Shown here piece after piece: positions 1 to 11,107 of a DNA stretch of 43,931 nt. Made by a program: the position numbers and the translations under genes. Under the pieces are notes generated by a model that was not told where the DNA came from, searched no databases, and saw only the letters and a program-made list of their open reading frames with translations. Source of the stretch: Balamuthia mandrillaris (Eukaryota; Discosea; Longamoebia; Balamuthiidae). The stretch lies in NCBI GenBank assembly GCA_031835245.1, contig JAVKOQ010000396.1:1-43931 (forward strand), read 5' to 3'. Within the stretch, counting starts at the first letter, position 1. Every line of letters starts with the position of its first letter.

Positions 1-124
1 CCCACCCGCCTCCATCTTTGACACTCTCGCTCTCAAAATGCTTCCTTTCTCTCCATGATACCAAAACAAACAAACAACAACACAAAGAAGAAGAAGAAGA
101 ACAAAGACCTTTGCCGCGCTATCG

Positions 125-2044
125 ATGAGCTGCTCCATGAGACGAACCAAAGTGGTGGTGTGCGGCTCGGACAGCAATGCCCACGTCCTCATGGTGGAGA
201 TCGGCAAGAGAGAGGCGGAGGTGGAGCTGAACGTGCTGGTGGCCACCGAGGAGGAGGCCAAATGCATCCAACGAGCCTTGCAGCAGAACAAAAACGTGGA
301 GATGTATTACCGAGGGCAGGTCTCTTACGGCAGGCCCTCTGTGGTGAGCAGCGACGCAAAGGCCGTTATTCCTGGGGCTGACGTTGTCCTAAGTATGTTC
401 TTGCTTCTTGTTCTTGTTTGCAGTTTTGTTTTCTTCTATCTGGAATGTAGTTAACACTCTTTATTGTTTTTTTTTATTATCTTATTTATTTTTTTGTGCA
501 CGCAAGTAACGGGGTTGGCAAGCAAGAGACAGGCGGTGCTGACAGCCATTGCTCCGTTTCTCAAAGAGGGAGCCATTTTGGCAGCCATTCCAGGACAGGT
601 TTGAAGATACTCTTTCCTTCAGTGTTTTTCTCTTTCTTCTCTTCATTTGATTTCATCTTCCGTTTTTTCCTCCGTTGACGCGATTTCTTATTGTTGTTTA
701 CATAGGGTGCATTTAACCTACGTGCGTTGGGTTTGTTAGGTCCTTCTGCATCACATGACAAAATCATTGTTGGCTTCAGTTATCTTCCTTTCGTACGTCG
801 CCTCTTCTCTCTTTCTCTCGCTCTTTGCCGTTTCCATACCCTCTCCTTGTTTTTTGCTTCCTTTCTTCGCTCTCCTCATTCTTATTGTGTATTTATTTGT
901 GTTTAGCAATCAGTTTTGTTGGAAATGGGAAAGCGAGTGGAACTAAAAGGCTACAAACGAGAGGTAGGAGTTGCTGCAGTTCCTTCTCTCAAATCCGACG
1001 CAATGGCTACCCTATTTTCCAACCTGCTCAGCTTCATTTCTGTCAAACCTTTGGGAAGTTACTTGAACGTCGCTCTTCATCCAGCCAATCAAGTCATTCA
1101 TCCCTGTATCATGTATGGGCTCTTTCGTCAGTTTCGAGGCACGACGACACACAAAAGCAGCAACAAATACAAAATGAAGGCAAAAGAAGACGAAGAGGAA
1201 TTGGAACTCGGAAGTGAGATGAGTGAAGATGAAAGCTTTGAAGAGAAAAACGAAGATGACGTGACGAAGAAAGGATATCCTCAGCCGCTGCTTTTCTTTC
1301 AAAACGTGGACGAGTTTACGGCAGATGTTCTTACCGCAGTCAGCGACGAAGTACAAGGCATCAAGTACACCCTGGAAGATCGGCTCTCTTTGAACTTGCA
1401 TGCTGTTCCTACCCTCGAGAACATGATGAGAGAAATGTATAAAGGTATTCTTTTCTTTTTTGTCGTTTCACTTATTTGTTCTTTTATTGCCCTTGTCGTT
1501 TATTCGCTCATTCGTTACCAAATCGTTGCGTTGGTTTTTAAAAAAATAGATGAAATACAAGACAATAGCACGTTGTTAAGCATATTCCGAACGAACCGTG
1601 GTTATGATGGGCTTTATGCTCCGATGGTATTCAGGGATGGAGCCTACTTCCCAGATTTTACTCATGAATATATGACGGAAGATGTTCCTGTATGTATCTT
1701 TCATTTTTTTCCCATTTTCTTCTGTTTCTCATCGTCCAAAATACTACCACAAAGTATGGAATGTGTTTTCTGAAAGGACTTGCTGAAATGTTGGACCTAT
1801 CCACACCCCAGATGGACACTGTTATTGAATGGGTACGACGGCTTTTCTATTCTTCCTTCTTTGTGTTTGATGATACACAATCTTAAACGTGGAACGAACC
1901 AATGGCATGTTGCTCTGACAGGCTCAAACGAACATGAACAAGGAGTACATCATCAACGGAGAGTTACGAGGCAGAGATGCAGAGGAGACCGGGGCACCTG
2001 CCTTCCTTGGCTACACGCTTGAAAACTTGCTTTCTCAATTTTGA
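125..2044 (+). CDS. Opine/octopine dehydrogenase-like NAD(P)-dependent enzyme
   Basis: Seven exons (125-392, 507-598, 706-792, 907-1444, 1550-1689, 1755-1832, 1922-2044) splice to about 441 residues. The N-terminus has a Rossmann start (KVVVCGSDSNAH) at the place of the family's GxGxxA/H dinucleotide loop, and exon 2 ends in AILAAIPGQ as in the NAD-binding domain of octopine/nopaline dehydrogenases. Exon 4 carries the C-terminal opine-dehydrogenase domain, including NVALHPANQVIHP, whose NxxxHP is the family's substrate-binding/catalytic signature. Enzymes of this family reductively condense an amino acid with a keto acid, often to regenerate NAD+ when oxygen is low. An acidic insert of about 50 residues (around 1170-1265) is unusual. 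The Gly-rich loop is atypical (GSDSNA), so cofactor use is uncertain. ATG 125 is used; a second in-frame ATG lies at 137. Confidence 0.72.
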
Positions 2045-2194
2045 GCCTTGTTTTCCTTCACTCCTTCTCCTCCTTTCTTTTTATTGTAAAGTTTTAATGC
2101 AAAAATCGTTATACAGCACAGCGTCGACAAAAAACGTTTCACTTAAACTATTTTGTTGAAACGAAAACAAAAAGAAAAAGTGTTACCGAAGAAG

Positions 2195-3682
2195 ATGGAG
2201 GAGGGACGAGAGGACGAGAGGCGGAGAACGCACGGAAAGAAAGGCATAAAGACTAAAGCAACGATTCGCGACAACACCTACGATCGTCATTACGCCTCAC
2301 CGAAGCCCATTCTTTATTTTCCTAACGTATAGCTTGCTTGCTTTCTTTCTTTCTTTCTTTCTTGTCGTTTCTTTCTTGTTCTTTCTTCTGGTCGTTTCTT
2401 TCTTTCTTTTGGGTTGTTTTCATTGCTCTCAAACCAAAAAAAAAAAAAAAAAAAGGAGGCGGACGTGCCTTACTCTATCAACAAAGCGAAACGATGGGAG
2501 TTGGTGGAACAGCTTAAACAAGTTTGTCACACGTGTGAACATGCTCAGGAGGATGAACTACGGAACGGCGTCGCGGACGAAGGAAGGGAAAAGCACTGTG
2601 AAGAGGGCATACCTGACATCAAAGAAGTGATGGAAGTTCAACTTCGCGAAAGCCAGGACATTGGCGAAAAGTCTTTCAGGGTAACCTATTGAAACAAATC
2701 TCTCTCTTATTATATGCTTGTTTTTTTTTACGTTATTCTCTGTTGTTGTCTTCATCTTCTTCTCCGACTTGTTGTTATTCTTTAAGTGTTTCTTATTCAT
2801 CTTTCTTTTTGAAACTTAAAGTCCTTGGGAAGCAATGACCCATCTCATGGATACTTTCCAGGGGGATGCTGGGGCAAAGAGAAGGGAGGAAGGTATGTTC
2901 TCTCTTCTTTCATCTGTTTCGTTATTATCTCACCTTCAAAACAAAACAAAGAGATTTTGTTCGTGTAACAGTAACGTTGGGCGCTTGCAACGAGTGTCAT
3001 AACCCTAATGAGAACGTTTTTGCGTCCACAACAGCAACAACCAATGAAGGTGAAGTACAGGATGAAACAAAAGAACAACAAAAGGAGGCAAAACGTTTGC
3101 TTCGCAAGGAGCGAAACAAAGCGAAAGTAGAAAAGAAAGACTTGCACCGGAAACATCATGAAACAGCTGAAGAAAAAGAAGAAGCACACCAACACGAAGA
3201 AGAGGACCAAGAAGAAGAAGCAGACTGTGAAGAAGATAGCGAAGACGAGGTAGAAGAAACATTAGAAGGAATCCAAGTTGTGAAAACGCAAGAACGTAAA
3301 CTGGCTCAAGTGAAAGATGGAAGGGTAATCGTACAACAACCATTTGAAAAAGGCAAGTTTGCCATTTGGTTTGAATAGCGGAAGTGATCTCTCTAACTTT
3401 GTTACTAAAACAGGACAGTATCCTTTATATCGAGAAACCAACTGGAAGTACTCTACGCCTTGTAAAGGATGCCTGTATTCTTATGTATGTTGTTGGTCTA
3501 TTTCTCTTCTTGTTCTCGTTCTTCTTTTTCCTGATCTTTTTCTTTCCTTGACTCACCCATCGCAACTGTAGGGAGGCATTTGGCTAACAAAAGGCATGGG
3601 TGACAAGTCTAAAGGCAAGACCAAGGGACAACACCGCGTAAAACAAAACGAATGGAACTCTTACCTTCGTGGCGAACTGTAG
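2195..3682 (+). CDS. Unrecognised protein with paired CxxC motifs and a charged coiled-coil insert
   Basis: Six exons (2195-2326, 2456-2680, 2822-2892, 2952-3352, 3414-3484, 3572-3682) give about 336 residues. I do not recognise the family. Conserved-looking blocks are HGYFPGGCWGKEKGGRDFVR, TLGACNECHNP and, after a long Lys/Glu-rich segment, WKYSTPCKGC followed by a basic C-terminus ending NEWNSYLRGEL. The CNEC and CKGC pairs could form one split zinc site; that is inference. The middle (about residues 175-270) is a charged, probably helical insert. Two introns are odd: the one starting at 3353 uses a GC donor (AAG/GCAAGT), the only boundary that keeps both neighbouring exons in frame, and the first intron's acceptor follows about 20 adenines instead of pyrimidines. 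Confidence 0.6.
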
Positions 3683-3704
3683 CCATTGTTCTCATTGCTT
3701 TGCT

Positions 3705-3842
3705 AAGAAGAAGAAGAAGAAGAAGACGAAGAAGAAGAAGAAGAAGAAGCAGTAGAAGAAGAAGAAGAAGAAGAAGAAGAAGCAAGAACAAGAAGAACAA
3801 GAAGAAGAAGAAGAAGAAGAACAAGAACAAGAAGAAGAGAAG
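3705..3842 (+). repeat. (AAG)n microsatellite in the 3' flank
   Basis: About 138 bases of AAG units with scattered interruptions (ACG, AGC, AAC). It begins about 20 bases past the stop of the CxxC protein and ends about 220 bases before the SOD start. It creates long Arg/Lys or Leu open frames that are not genes. It occupies most of the 380-base gap between the two genes; the rest shows no other clear signal. Confidence 0.9.
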
Positions 3843-4061
3843 AACATGCTCCTATTGATTCAAGCGCAAAGTTGGTTGGCTGGTGCCTCCACATCAGCTT
3901 TTTCCAAACAAAGTGGAAACCTACGTGTCACAACATTTTATTATTTCACCCAACTTTCCTCGAGTTCCACAATCAATCAAAAACAAAAAAACACAACGAA
4001 AAGATTTGGTTTGGACCGCCTCTCTCTCCCTCTCTCTCTGGTGTGTGTGAGGACTACGACG

Positions 4062-5352
4062 ATGCAACGAGGAACTCCAATGCTTAGGCGAGGCCTTTTC
4101 TCCACCTCTTCGACCCCCAGATCTCTTGGTGGCACCGTCTCGCGTCCGCAATGGGCATCCAGCAGAAGGCCCTTCGCCTCCTCTTCTTGGTCAACCTCCT
4201 CCTCCTCCTCCAGGTTCGGCGGTGGCAGGGGGTGGTGGTTGGCTTCGAGCAGAGGCGCTTTGCCGGTGGTGTTGACTGCTGTTGCGGGCGGCGCTGCAGC
4301 TGCCGTTGGTCTTGCGTACTACAACCTTGACGAAACCTCCAGAAAAGTTCATGCCGCTGAGCACAAGGTGAACATTTATACTTTCTCTTCTACTCAGATT
4401 CAAGAGCTTGCACACATTTTTCTTCCAAGCGAAACTCACCCAAAGGCGACCTTAACAGGAGTATTACCAGCTGCCAGAGCTGCCGTGGGGCAGGTCGGCG
4501 TTGGAGCCGCACATCTCCAAAGAGACCATTGACTATCACTACGGAAAGCACCACCAGGGCTATGTCAATAAGCTCAACGACATGATCAAAGGCACCAAAT
4601 GGGCGCAGGTTGACAACCTTCCTTCGTCTTCTCCCTCTCTCTGTCTCTCTCTCTCGCTCTGTTTGCCTCTGGTTCCACTATCTTCTCCTCTAGTATTTTC
4701 TCCACCTCTCTCTTCTTTGTATTGGTTTTCCTGTTCTCTGTTCACTTTTCTCTTCTTTCCTGCTTCTCTTCTCACTCATCTGTACAAATAAAACTCCCCA
4801 CTAAACAGGGTTCATTGGAGAAGATCATCAAAGAGTCCCCAGCGGGTCCTCTCCTCAACAATGCCGCTCAAAGCTGGAACCACAACTTCTACTGGCACAG
4901 CATGTCCCCTCTTGGTGGCGGCCTGCCCACCGGAGAGATCCGCAGCCTCATCCTGAAGTCGTGGCCCTCCTTCGAGTCCTTCAAGGACGAGTTCTCCAAC
5001 GCTGCTGGTGGACACTTTGGCAGCGGTTGGGTTTGGTTGGTGTACGACCCGAAGGATGACAAACTTCACGTGCACAGCACTCATGACGCTGGAAATCCGT
5101 TGCGAGATGGAACAGGCATTCCCTTGTTGACTTGTGATGTTTGGGAGCATGCCTTCTATATTGATTATAGGAACGCTAAAGCTGAATACGTGAAGGTATC
5201 TATTTGTTGCTCTTCTCCTTCTGTTCATGTTTTTTTAGCTGGATTGAAAAACAACCTGACAATGTTTATTAATGTACGAACAGGCTTGGTGGAACGTTGT
5301 CAATTGGAAGTTTGCCAATGATCAGTTGGCCAGAGCAAGAGGAAGGTTTTAA
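4062..5352 (+). CDS. Fe-type superoxide dismutase with mitochondrial-like bipartite leader
   Basis: Four exons (4062-4367, 4459-4608, 4809-5195, 5284-5352) give about 303 residues. The mature enzyme starts near residue 105 and is full length for the Fe/Mn-SOD family. Metal ligands are visible as H129 ([10 protein letters not shown]), H177 ([11 protein letters not shown]), D262 and H266 ([11 protein letters not shown]). The Gln in AAQSW is the Fe-type active-site position, so iron is the likely metal. It converts superoxide to peroxide and oxygen. The first ~100 residues are Arg/Ser-rich with no early acidic residues, followed by a hydrophobic stretch ([19 protein letters not shown]). That pattern matches a mitochondrial presequence plus a stop-transfer or inner-membrane sorting segment. 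The predicted site is therefore mitochondrial, perhaps membrane-tethered or intermembrane space; this is inferred from sequence only. Confidence 0.93.
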
Positions 5353-5484
5353 CAGAATAGGAACTATCTCTCCTTCTCTATGCATATAAACAAACGTTAT
5401 CTCCTCCAACGAGGCAAATTAAGAGAAAGAAAGAAAAGGAGTTGAGCCGATTTATAAATACAACATGCTTCACTAATACAGCCC

Positions 5485-7300
5485 CTAAACAGCGTTGTTG
5501 GAGACCAAACTCACCAACCAACTGCTGAGCGAAGCCGCGCTGCTGCTTGGCACTGCGCAAACAAACTACAGTCAATCACTTAATTGCGGAGCAGGCAGGA
5601 ACGGTAAATAACGTACCAATGGTGGATACAACAGATGCGTAAGTACAGTATTCCTTGTAGTCTATCACGTTGTCTCCATCCTCATCCGTCTGTTTCACAC
5701 AAACACATAGCAGTCAGCAAACCAACAACAGAAGACACATGATAAAAGCGTACGGCAGCAAAGGTGGCGTTCACTTCAGCAGCATCCAAATATGCTCCCA
5801 CGGCTTCATACCACCGCTCAAAAGAGACCTTTCCTGTCTCATCGGCGTAGTCGTAATAGTCGCCGCAATACCTGACCTCGATCCTCTCCGCTTCCTCTCT
5901 TCCCGCTCTCGCCGCCACTTCCTCCAGGAAGGGCACCTTCATCGCGGACACGGAAATGGTGTGGTTCCCGTTCTGTTCGTTGGGAATGGTCGCGTTGGTG
6001 GAGTTTGTAGAAGGAAGGTCAACCACCCAGGAAGGGCAGCCCTCGCAAGGGTCGAGAGGGTTGGCGGTGTTGATGCACGCCCTGCGAGCACTGCACCAGC
6101 CACAGCCAGCATGCTCTTTGCATTCTTCGAAGGTTTCTATCCTGTTGCACTCCTCGACTGATTTTGTTTTGTTAGTTTAGCGGCTTGGCGGTACAAGGAA
6201 GAGTTCAGGTAAGGAAGGATACGACACGTACTCTCTCCCAACGTCTGGCAAAGGAACTCGATGGTGTTGGAGTACGACGAAGAGTCGATGCTGATCTGAG
6301 GGCAGAAGGAGATGCCCCTCATGGTCCAGAGGATGTCATTCAACAAGAGGCAGAACGCGTTGGGTCGGATCACGTCGCTGAAGAGGGAGGCACAGACGGA
6401 GATCTGTTTGCTGTCGTAGTCCCACTCGACCGTCACCTCCCCAGCGCCGATGTTGAAGGAGCGTTCCGAAGACTTTTCCTTCATACAGCCCAAATAGTCT
6501 GTGGTGGTGGTAGTTATTGCAAGAGACGGTAAAGAGAAGGCTGTTGAAAGAAAAAACTAACCGCCAAGTTCGATGGAAAGGTCGATGAGACGGTCTGAAC
6601 TGGTCTTCCCCAGCTTGATGCCCATGTTTACTCTCTGATACAAACCAAACGAGTCAGTGCCATTATTCACTTTGAAGAAACGAAGGAAGAAAGACAACAT
6701 ACGTCTTCACAAGGCGCACGGGTGACCTCGAAGCACAAATCAGGGGCAAAACTGAGCATGTCGGCAAGGTTCAAGACCTTGGGAGCTTCTCTCTGAGCCC
6801 CCTGGATGCTGGCGTCCAAGTTCAGCTGAACCGTTGGCAAAGCTTTGACCAAGTCTGCCAGAGGGATGGCTACGGTGAAGTCGTCCATTCCCAAGAACTC
6901 CACCACCTCTCCGAGCTCGCCTACCGGCACGGTGACCTCGTAGTTGCCCACGACGGAGGCGAGCATGTTTCCCAGGTTGAGCTTGACGGAGGACATGTCC
7001 ACCAGGGAGAAGAGGTTGTTCGTTTGGAGGTCCATTTTGAAGGGCACACAGACTGTTGGGTTTTGGTTGGAGTGTTCACCAGAAGCCAAAGAAAGATGGG
7101 TATGGGCTGACTGAAAGAGTACCTGAGCATGAGGAAGCCATTTGTCCGGCTGGAGCAGCGCACTCCCAAACCGCCTCCTCCGGGCCTCCTCCGCCACCCA
7201 GTGCGAATTCCGTGGCGTCGGCAAAGGGCGATGCCGCCGCACTCCTGCCAACGATGAGCGTTACCGATAGCACCGCAGCAAACGCCAACACAGCCCTCAT
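5485..7300 (-). CDS. Secreted protein with PSI-like cysteine module and EF-hand (paralogue A)
   Basis: Seven exons on the - strand (7300-7123, 7052-6703, 6634-6562, 6498-6195, 6141-5754, 5689-5617, 5552-5485) give about 477 residues. It starts with a signal peptide (MRAVLAFAAVLSVTLIVG). A long beta-rich, Cys-containing region of unknown fold follows, then a plexin/semaphorin/integrin (PSI)-like module (EECKEHAGCGWCSARRAC ... DPCEGC). Next come a helical stretch and one EF-hand loop (DEDGDNVIDYKEY). The tail is Ser-rich and mildly hydrophobic. N-glycosylation-type NxT/S sites cluster after the PSI module, in keeping with secretion. The same order of parts is in the neighbouring gene, transcribed divergently from about 260 bases away. 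Function unknown; an extracellular, calcium-binding role is inferred. Confidence 0.75.
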
Positions 7301-7560
7301 TTTTTGAAGTCTTTGTTGTGTGTTGGTGCAGTCACGGTTAGATTGCTTTGTTAGAAAAGACTCTTTAGTTCGTGGAACAGCTTGTGGGTCACCGAAGCAG
7401 CGAGTGGATGTGCAACGACTGTAATGGGCAATTATACCGAAAGTAATGGTCGGCTAAAGGAAAAACCCGATAAGAAGAGACACGTGTTTCTTTGCATGAT
7501 CGGCCACCGAACCAACTTCCTTTTGTTTTTTTCCACAAAGTTCCAGCATAGCGGGTTTTA
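7301..7560. promoter_or_regulatory. Divergent intergenic region of the secreted pair
   Basis: The 260 bases between the two start codons are the only 5' space available to both genes, so any promoter elements for either must lie here or inside the genes. I see no TATA-like box or clear inverted repeat that I could defend. The call rests on arrangement alone. Confidence 0.35.
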
Positions 7561-9401
7561 ATGGCGTTTCGCAACGGTGCTCTGGTTTTGCTGCTTGCCC
7601 TGTCGGCTTTCTTGGTGGCGGGCGCAAGCAACCACAAGTTCTCCGGCAGCCCCGGACCCGACTACAAGCTGAGGCAACGAGGTAATGGCTGGTCCGTCTA
7701 CCACAGCAGACAAGCCAGCGCCGAGTGGGATTCCGCCGACACGAGCTGCAGACCGGAAGTCAATGAGGAAGGACTGATGTCCTATGTTTGCGAAGGTAAT
7801 GTTTGGTAGCTTTAACTTGTTTTCCTGCTTTTCTTACGAAGCTCAAACAAAATATATAGCTTGCTTTAACCCTATAGGAAGTGTTTTCAGACTCGCTGAG
7901 TTTGCCCGTAACTTTTCTCTCCGCTTGCATTTGCCTCTTTCTTTGTTTACTTACCTTCATAACAGCGGAATTAGAGTATGGGATAGACTTCGCTACCCTA
8001 GGCCTGGGCGGAGAGTTCACGTTCTCCGTGCCAGTTCCTTTCCACGAGTGCTTCCCTGTGCCTGATTGGCCCTTCAAACGTGGCGATAAGAGCGCCTCCG
8101 GCCTTCGTGAGAAACGAGACATTTGTACTCCGGACCGCGTCGACGTCAACATCCCATTCAGCGAGTTGTTCAGTGCGTTGGGAACGCAGACCGTCGACCT
8201 TACTTTTGGGCAAGCTGCGGTATGCTTTTGTTTGGCATCTGTTTCTTTGTTTAATGATTTTACTGACCCCAAACAATGAACACAATAAGATCGACTACCC
8301 AGACATATCTGACTTGCCCTCTTTCCCTGGAGCTCTTGACATCTTTGGCGATGTTTGTCTGCAGATGAAAGTAGACCTTTGCGAGATGGTAACAACAAAC
8401 CTTATTTTGTTCTGTTGCTTTCTTTGTTTGCATACCCTGTGCTCACCTTTGTTATAGGATCCCCGTATTAAATTGCTGTACGCGGATCGAGTCATTTTCA
8501 CCGCTTCCCTTAGCGACCTTCCGTTTGGGACTCTCAAAGTCTCTTCCAATGCTATAGGTTCGTTCCTGTTCAAGTTCCTTCACTCCCTGGATACTCTGTT
8601 TGTTGCATTTTAACGGATCTTCGATGTAGATGCCCTTGATAGAGCACGTTGCAACCCCAAGCTGGATGGCCAAGCCACCGTCTCTCCCATCTCCTTCGAT
8701 GAGTCTAGCGGCACCGTCAGCATTTGCCCGCCCTTCCTCAGCCGTTCCTTCACCTACTCTCCGTGCTTCTCCCTCCACAACCTCATCATCTCCCAGAGCG
8801 GAATGCAAGCCTGCATCAACGCTTCCATGGCCGGAAACAACTATGGATTGGGTTGCTTCCGTGTTGGAGAGGGTTTGTTTTCATTCTCCCACATCACCAA
8901 CTTCTTCTCACTCACCAAAACGATTTGAAAAATACAAATAAATAGTGACAGACTGCACCGCTATGAACTGCAGTGAGTGCATCGCAGATGACCGATGCGG
9001 ATGGTGCGCCTCCAAGACAGTCTGCATGCCCAAGGACCGCAACGTCCTCAACCCGTGCGACCAGTGCGTGGGCGGTCTGCAGTTTGAGGATGAGGAGGTG
9101 TTGTGCCAGGCAGCTGGTGGAGAGAATCCCTACGAGGACTGCATCAGGAAGTTCAGGAGGCTGGACAGCGAGAGGGACTACCAGCTCACCTTGTTGGAGT
9201 ACAGGTTGGGTCCTGGCAAGTGGCTCTCGTTGGATGGTTCGTATGCCTTTCTCTCCTGCCAGTCTTCACTTCCAGTTCGTTTGGTGTTAACAAGGTTGTT
9301 TCATGTTTGCAGAGAGCGAAAGGCACTTTAACCTCTTGGACTCGGATGGGGATGGGGTGGTGCTGATGGAAGAGTACTGCCAATCGGTGCTCAACCGTTG
9401 A
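7561..9401 (+). CDS. Secreted protein with PSI-like cysteine module and EF-hand (paralogue B)
   Basis: Seven exons (7561-7795, 7966-8219, 8290-8388, 8458-8557, 8630-8872, 8946-9236, 9313-9401) give about 436 residues. It opens with a signal peptide (MAFRNGALVLLLALSAFLVA). The N-terminal two thirds are beta-rich with several Cys. A PSI-like module follows (DCTAMNCSECIADDRCGWC, then NPCDQC), and the protein ends in an EF-hand-type loop (DSDGDGVVLMEEY) eight residues before the stop. Shared with paralogue A: signal peptide, beta-rich region, CGWC core with a PC(D/E)xC end, EF-hand, and the same seven-exon count. Divergence outside the PSI and EF parts is large, so the duplication is probably old. 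The head-to-head arrangement suggests a shared promoter between 7301 and 7560. Confidence 0.75.
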
Positions 9402-9784
9402 CCTGTAGGTCCCAAACGTTGCCAACAAATTGTACTATTTTTTTGAAACTTTTCTACCAACAGAAGAACACTCCAAAGTTTACTTTTCTTTATGGTTGAT
9501 TCCCACCCACCTCTTGTCTTACTCGTAGAATTCTTCTTTTTTTTTAGTTCCATTAAAAAAAATGTCGTTGGCGGGAATCGAACAGAGAGAAGCCACAAAT
9601 AGGGTTGTCTACAAAAAAGAAATTTTAACGAAGTTTCCGCTTCAAACAGAAAGAAAGAAGGCACAAAGCTGCCAACAAAGACAAAACAAAGGAAAGGTCT
9701 TTTTTTTTTGTTGGTTTGACTTTGTTTGCCGTCGTCTGTGTCAGGGTTGCAACGTTATAGCACGCATCGCGCACAAAACCAAAC
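9402..9784. other. Intergenic, no gene seen
   Basis: A 383-base gap between the end of secreted paralogue B and the nicotinamidase start. It is T/A-rich with A8 and T9 runs. A short string near 9568-9580 resembles a tRNA T-arm on the - strand but has no pairing stem or partner arms. Confidence 0.6.
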
Positions 9785-10524
9785 ATGAAATCGGCGTTGG
9801 TGATAGTGGACGTGCAGAACGACTTTTGCGAGGGCGGTTCCCTGGCGGTGCCGCATGCCTCCGAGATCATCCCCGTTGTCAGCTCCCTCCGCCAGAGGAG
9901 GGGGAGCCTTTTCGACGTGCTCGTGGTCAGCAAGGACTGGCACCCTCCTGACCATTGCTCCTTCCGCTTGAGCAAGAAGGAGGGCAACGCCAACGGTTCC
10001 TCCTCGTCGCCTGCTGCCTCTCAAAGATGTACTTCTGCATGCAAACCCATTTGGCCTCCTCATTGCGTGAGAGGGACCAAAGGAGCAGAGCTGCACCCTC
10101 TGCTGAAAGGGTTGGAGGAAGAGGCCGACATAGTTATTCCCAAGGGCACGGACAAGATGAAGGACAACTACTCGGCTTTTTGGGATAACGAAAAGCAGGT
10201 TCCCAGCGGCCTGGAACAAAAGCTCAAAACGGCTGGGGTTAGAAAGGTTTGATTGCTCTTGTTCTTTCGGTCCTTCTCCTCTTCCTCCTCTTCTCTCTCT
10301 CTTCTCATTCGTTTCAAAACAAACAGGTTTATGTTTGTGGCTTAGCTTTGGACTACTGTGTGGGCAGCACCGCTATCGACGCAGCTGAAGCGGGCTTCGA
10401 GTGCTATGTGATACAGGATGCCACCAGGGGCATCTCTGAGGAGACCATTCGCAAGGAGTATGACCTGTTCAAGGCAAAAGGAGTAGGCGTAATCACCTCA
10501 AAGCAACTTCTTGGCGGCTGTTGA
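9785..10524 (+). CDS. PNC1: Nicotinamidase (isochorismatase-like hydrolase)
   Basis: Two exons (9785-10246, 10327-10524) give about 219 residues, a normal length for the family. It deamidates nicotinamide to nicotinic acid, feeding the NAD salvage (Preiss-Handler) route. The catalytic triad is visible as D9 (VIVDVQNDF), K120 (PKGTDKMKDNYSAFWD) and C165 (GLALDYCVGSTA). Metal-site residues D51 and H53 (DWHPPDH) and H93 (WPPHCVRGTKGAELH) are also present. The exon boundary falls between the Lys and Cys of the triad. A Ser-rich insert of about 20 residues (EGNANGSSSSPAAS) separates the two metal-binding segments and is unlikely to disturb the core. Confidence 0.92.
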
Positions 10525-11107
10525 GGTAGTTGTTGTACAGATCTGTTTGATGTTGTAGATAAAACTTTCTTGCTCTTTCTCGCTTGAAACACATTACCGT
10601 TACGGAATACCCTTAAGGCCAAGCCTCAAGGCTAACGTTAGAGACAAAGGAAGCATACTTTATCCATTGTGCTATTCTTTGGGTTCATTCCATTTTATTT
10701 ATTTTATTTTTCACGACCGGTAAAAGTCTAAAGTTTTCCTCTTGTTTAAGACAAAAGGTTGGTAATGCTTGGTTGCATTCAAGTTTCATTGTAATCATTA
10801 GATGCCATTGTAAAGTCTTAAAATTTGGGGAAGCGCGCCATGGAGCTGCACGATTTTTGTCTTAAAGTTTCGGCCAGGTTACCTCCTGCTGGTGGATTTA
10901 GGGTACCACATTGCCCGCTGGACGGACCCAGCCCAAGAATCCCCTGCCATAAATATTTTGTCGACACGGAGGCCTGAAATTTCGAACCTTTCCATTTTGC
11001 CGACTTCAGCAGCGTAATAGGGGGTAACCTGCAGCTAACGAATTGAATAGACACTTTTTTGCCTGTCGCCGAAGTGCAAGAGAAAATATCGTCATCGTTA
11101 TCTTAAT
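10525..11107. other. Intergenic region, no confident gene
   Basis: About 580 bases with no coding pattern I can support. The first half is AT-rich. The stretch 10830-11045 is markedly less AT-rich and less repetitive than other spacers here, and is open on the - strand for 78 codons (10818-11054). That frame shows no motif I recognise and no neighbouring exon. It may be a relic or an unannotated transcript. Confidence 0.45.

Noticed and set aside
2436-2455. A20 run as a poly(A) tail of a retrocopied gene
   Set aside because: The gene has several introns and coding sequence continues after the run, so it is intronic and not the tail of a processed copy.
3609-3894. Poly-Arg, poly-Leu and poly-Ser open frames on both strands
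   Set aside because: Artefacts of the (AAG)n microsatellite after the stop of the CxxC protein.
9545-9615. tRNA-like T-arm string on the - strand
   Set aside because: Only the loop consensus (GTTCGATTC) is present. The flanks do not pair and there is no acceptor, D or anticodon arm.
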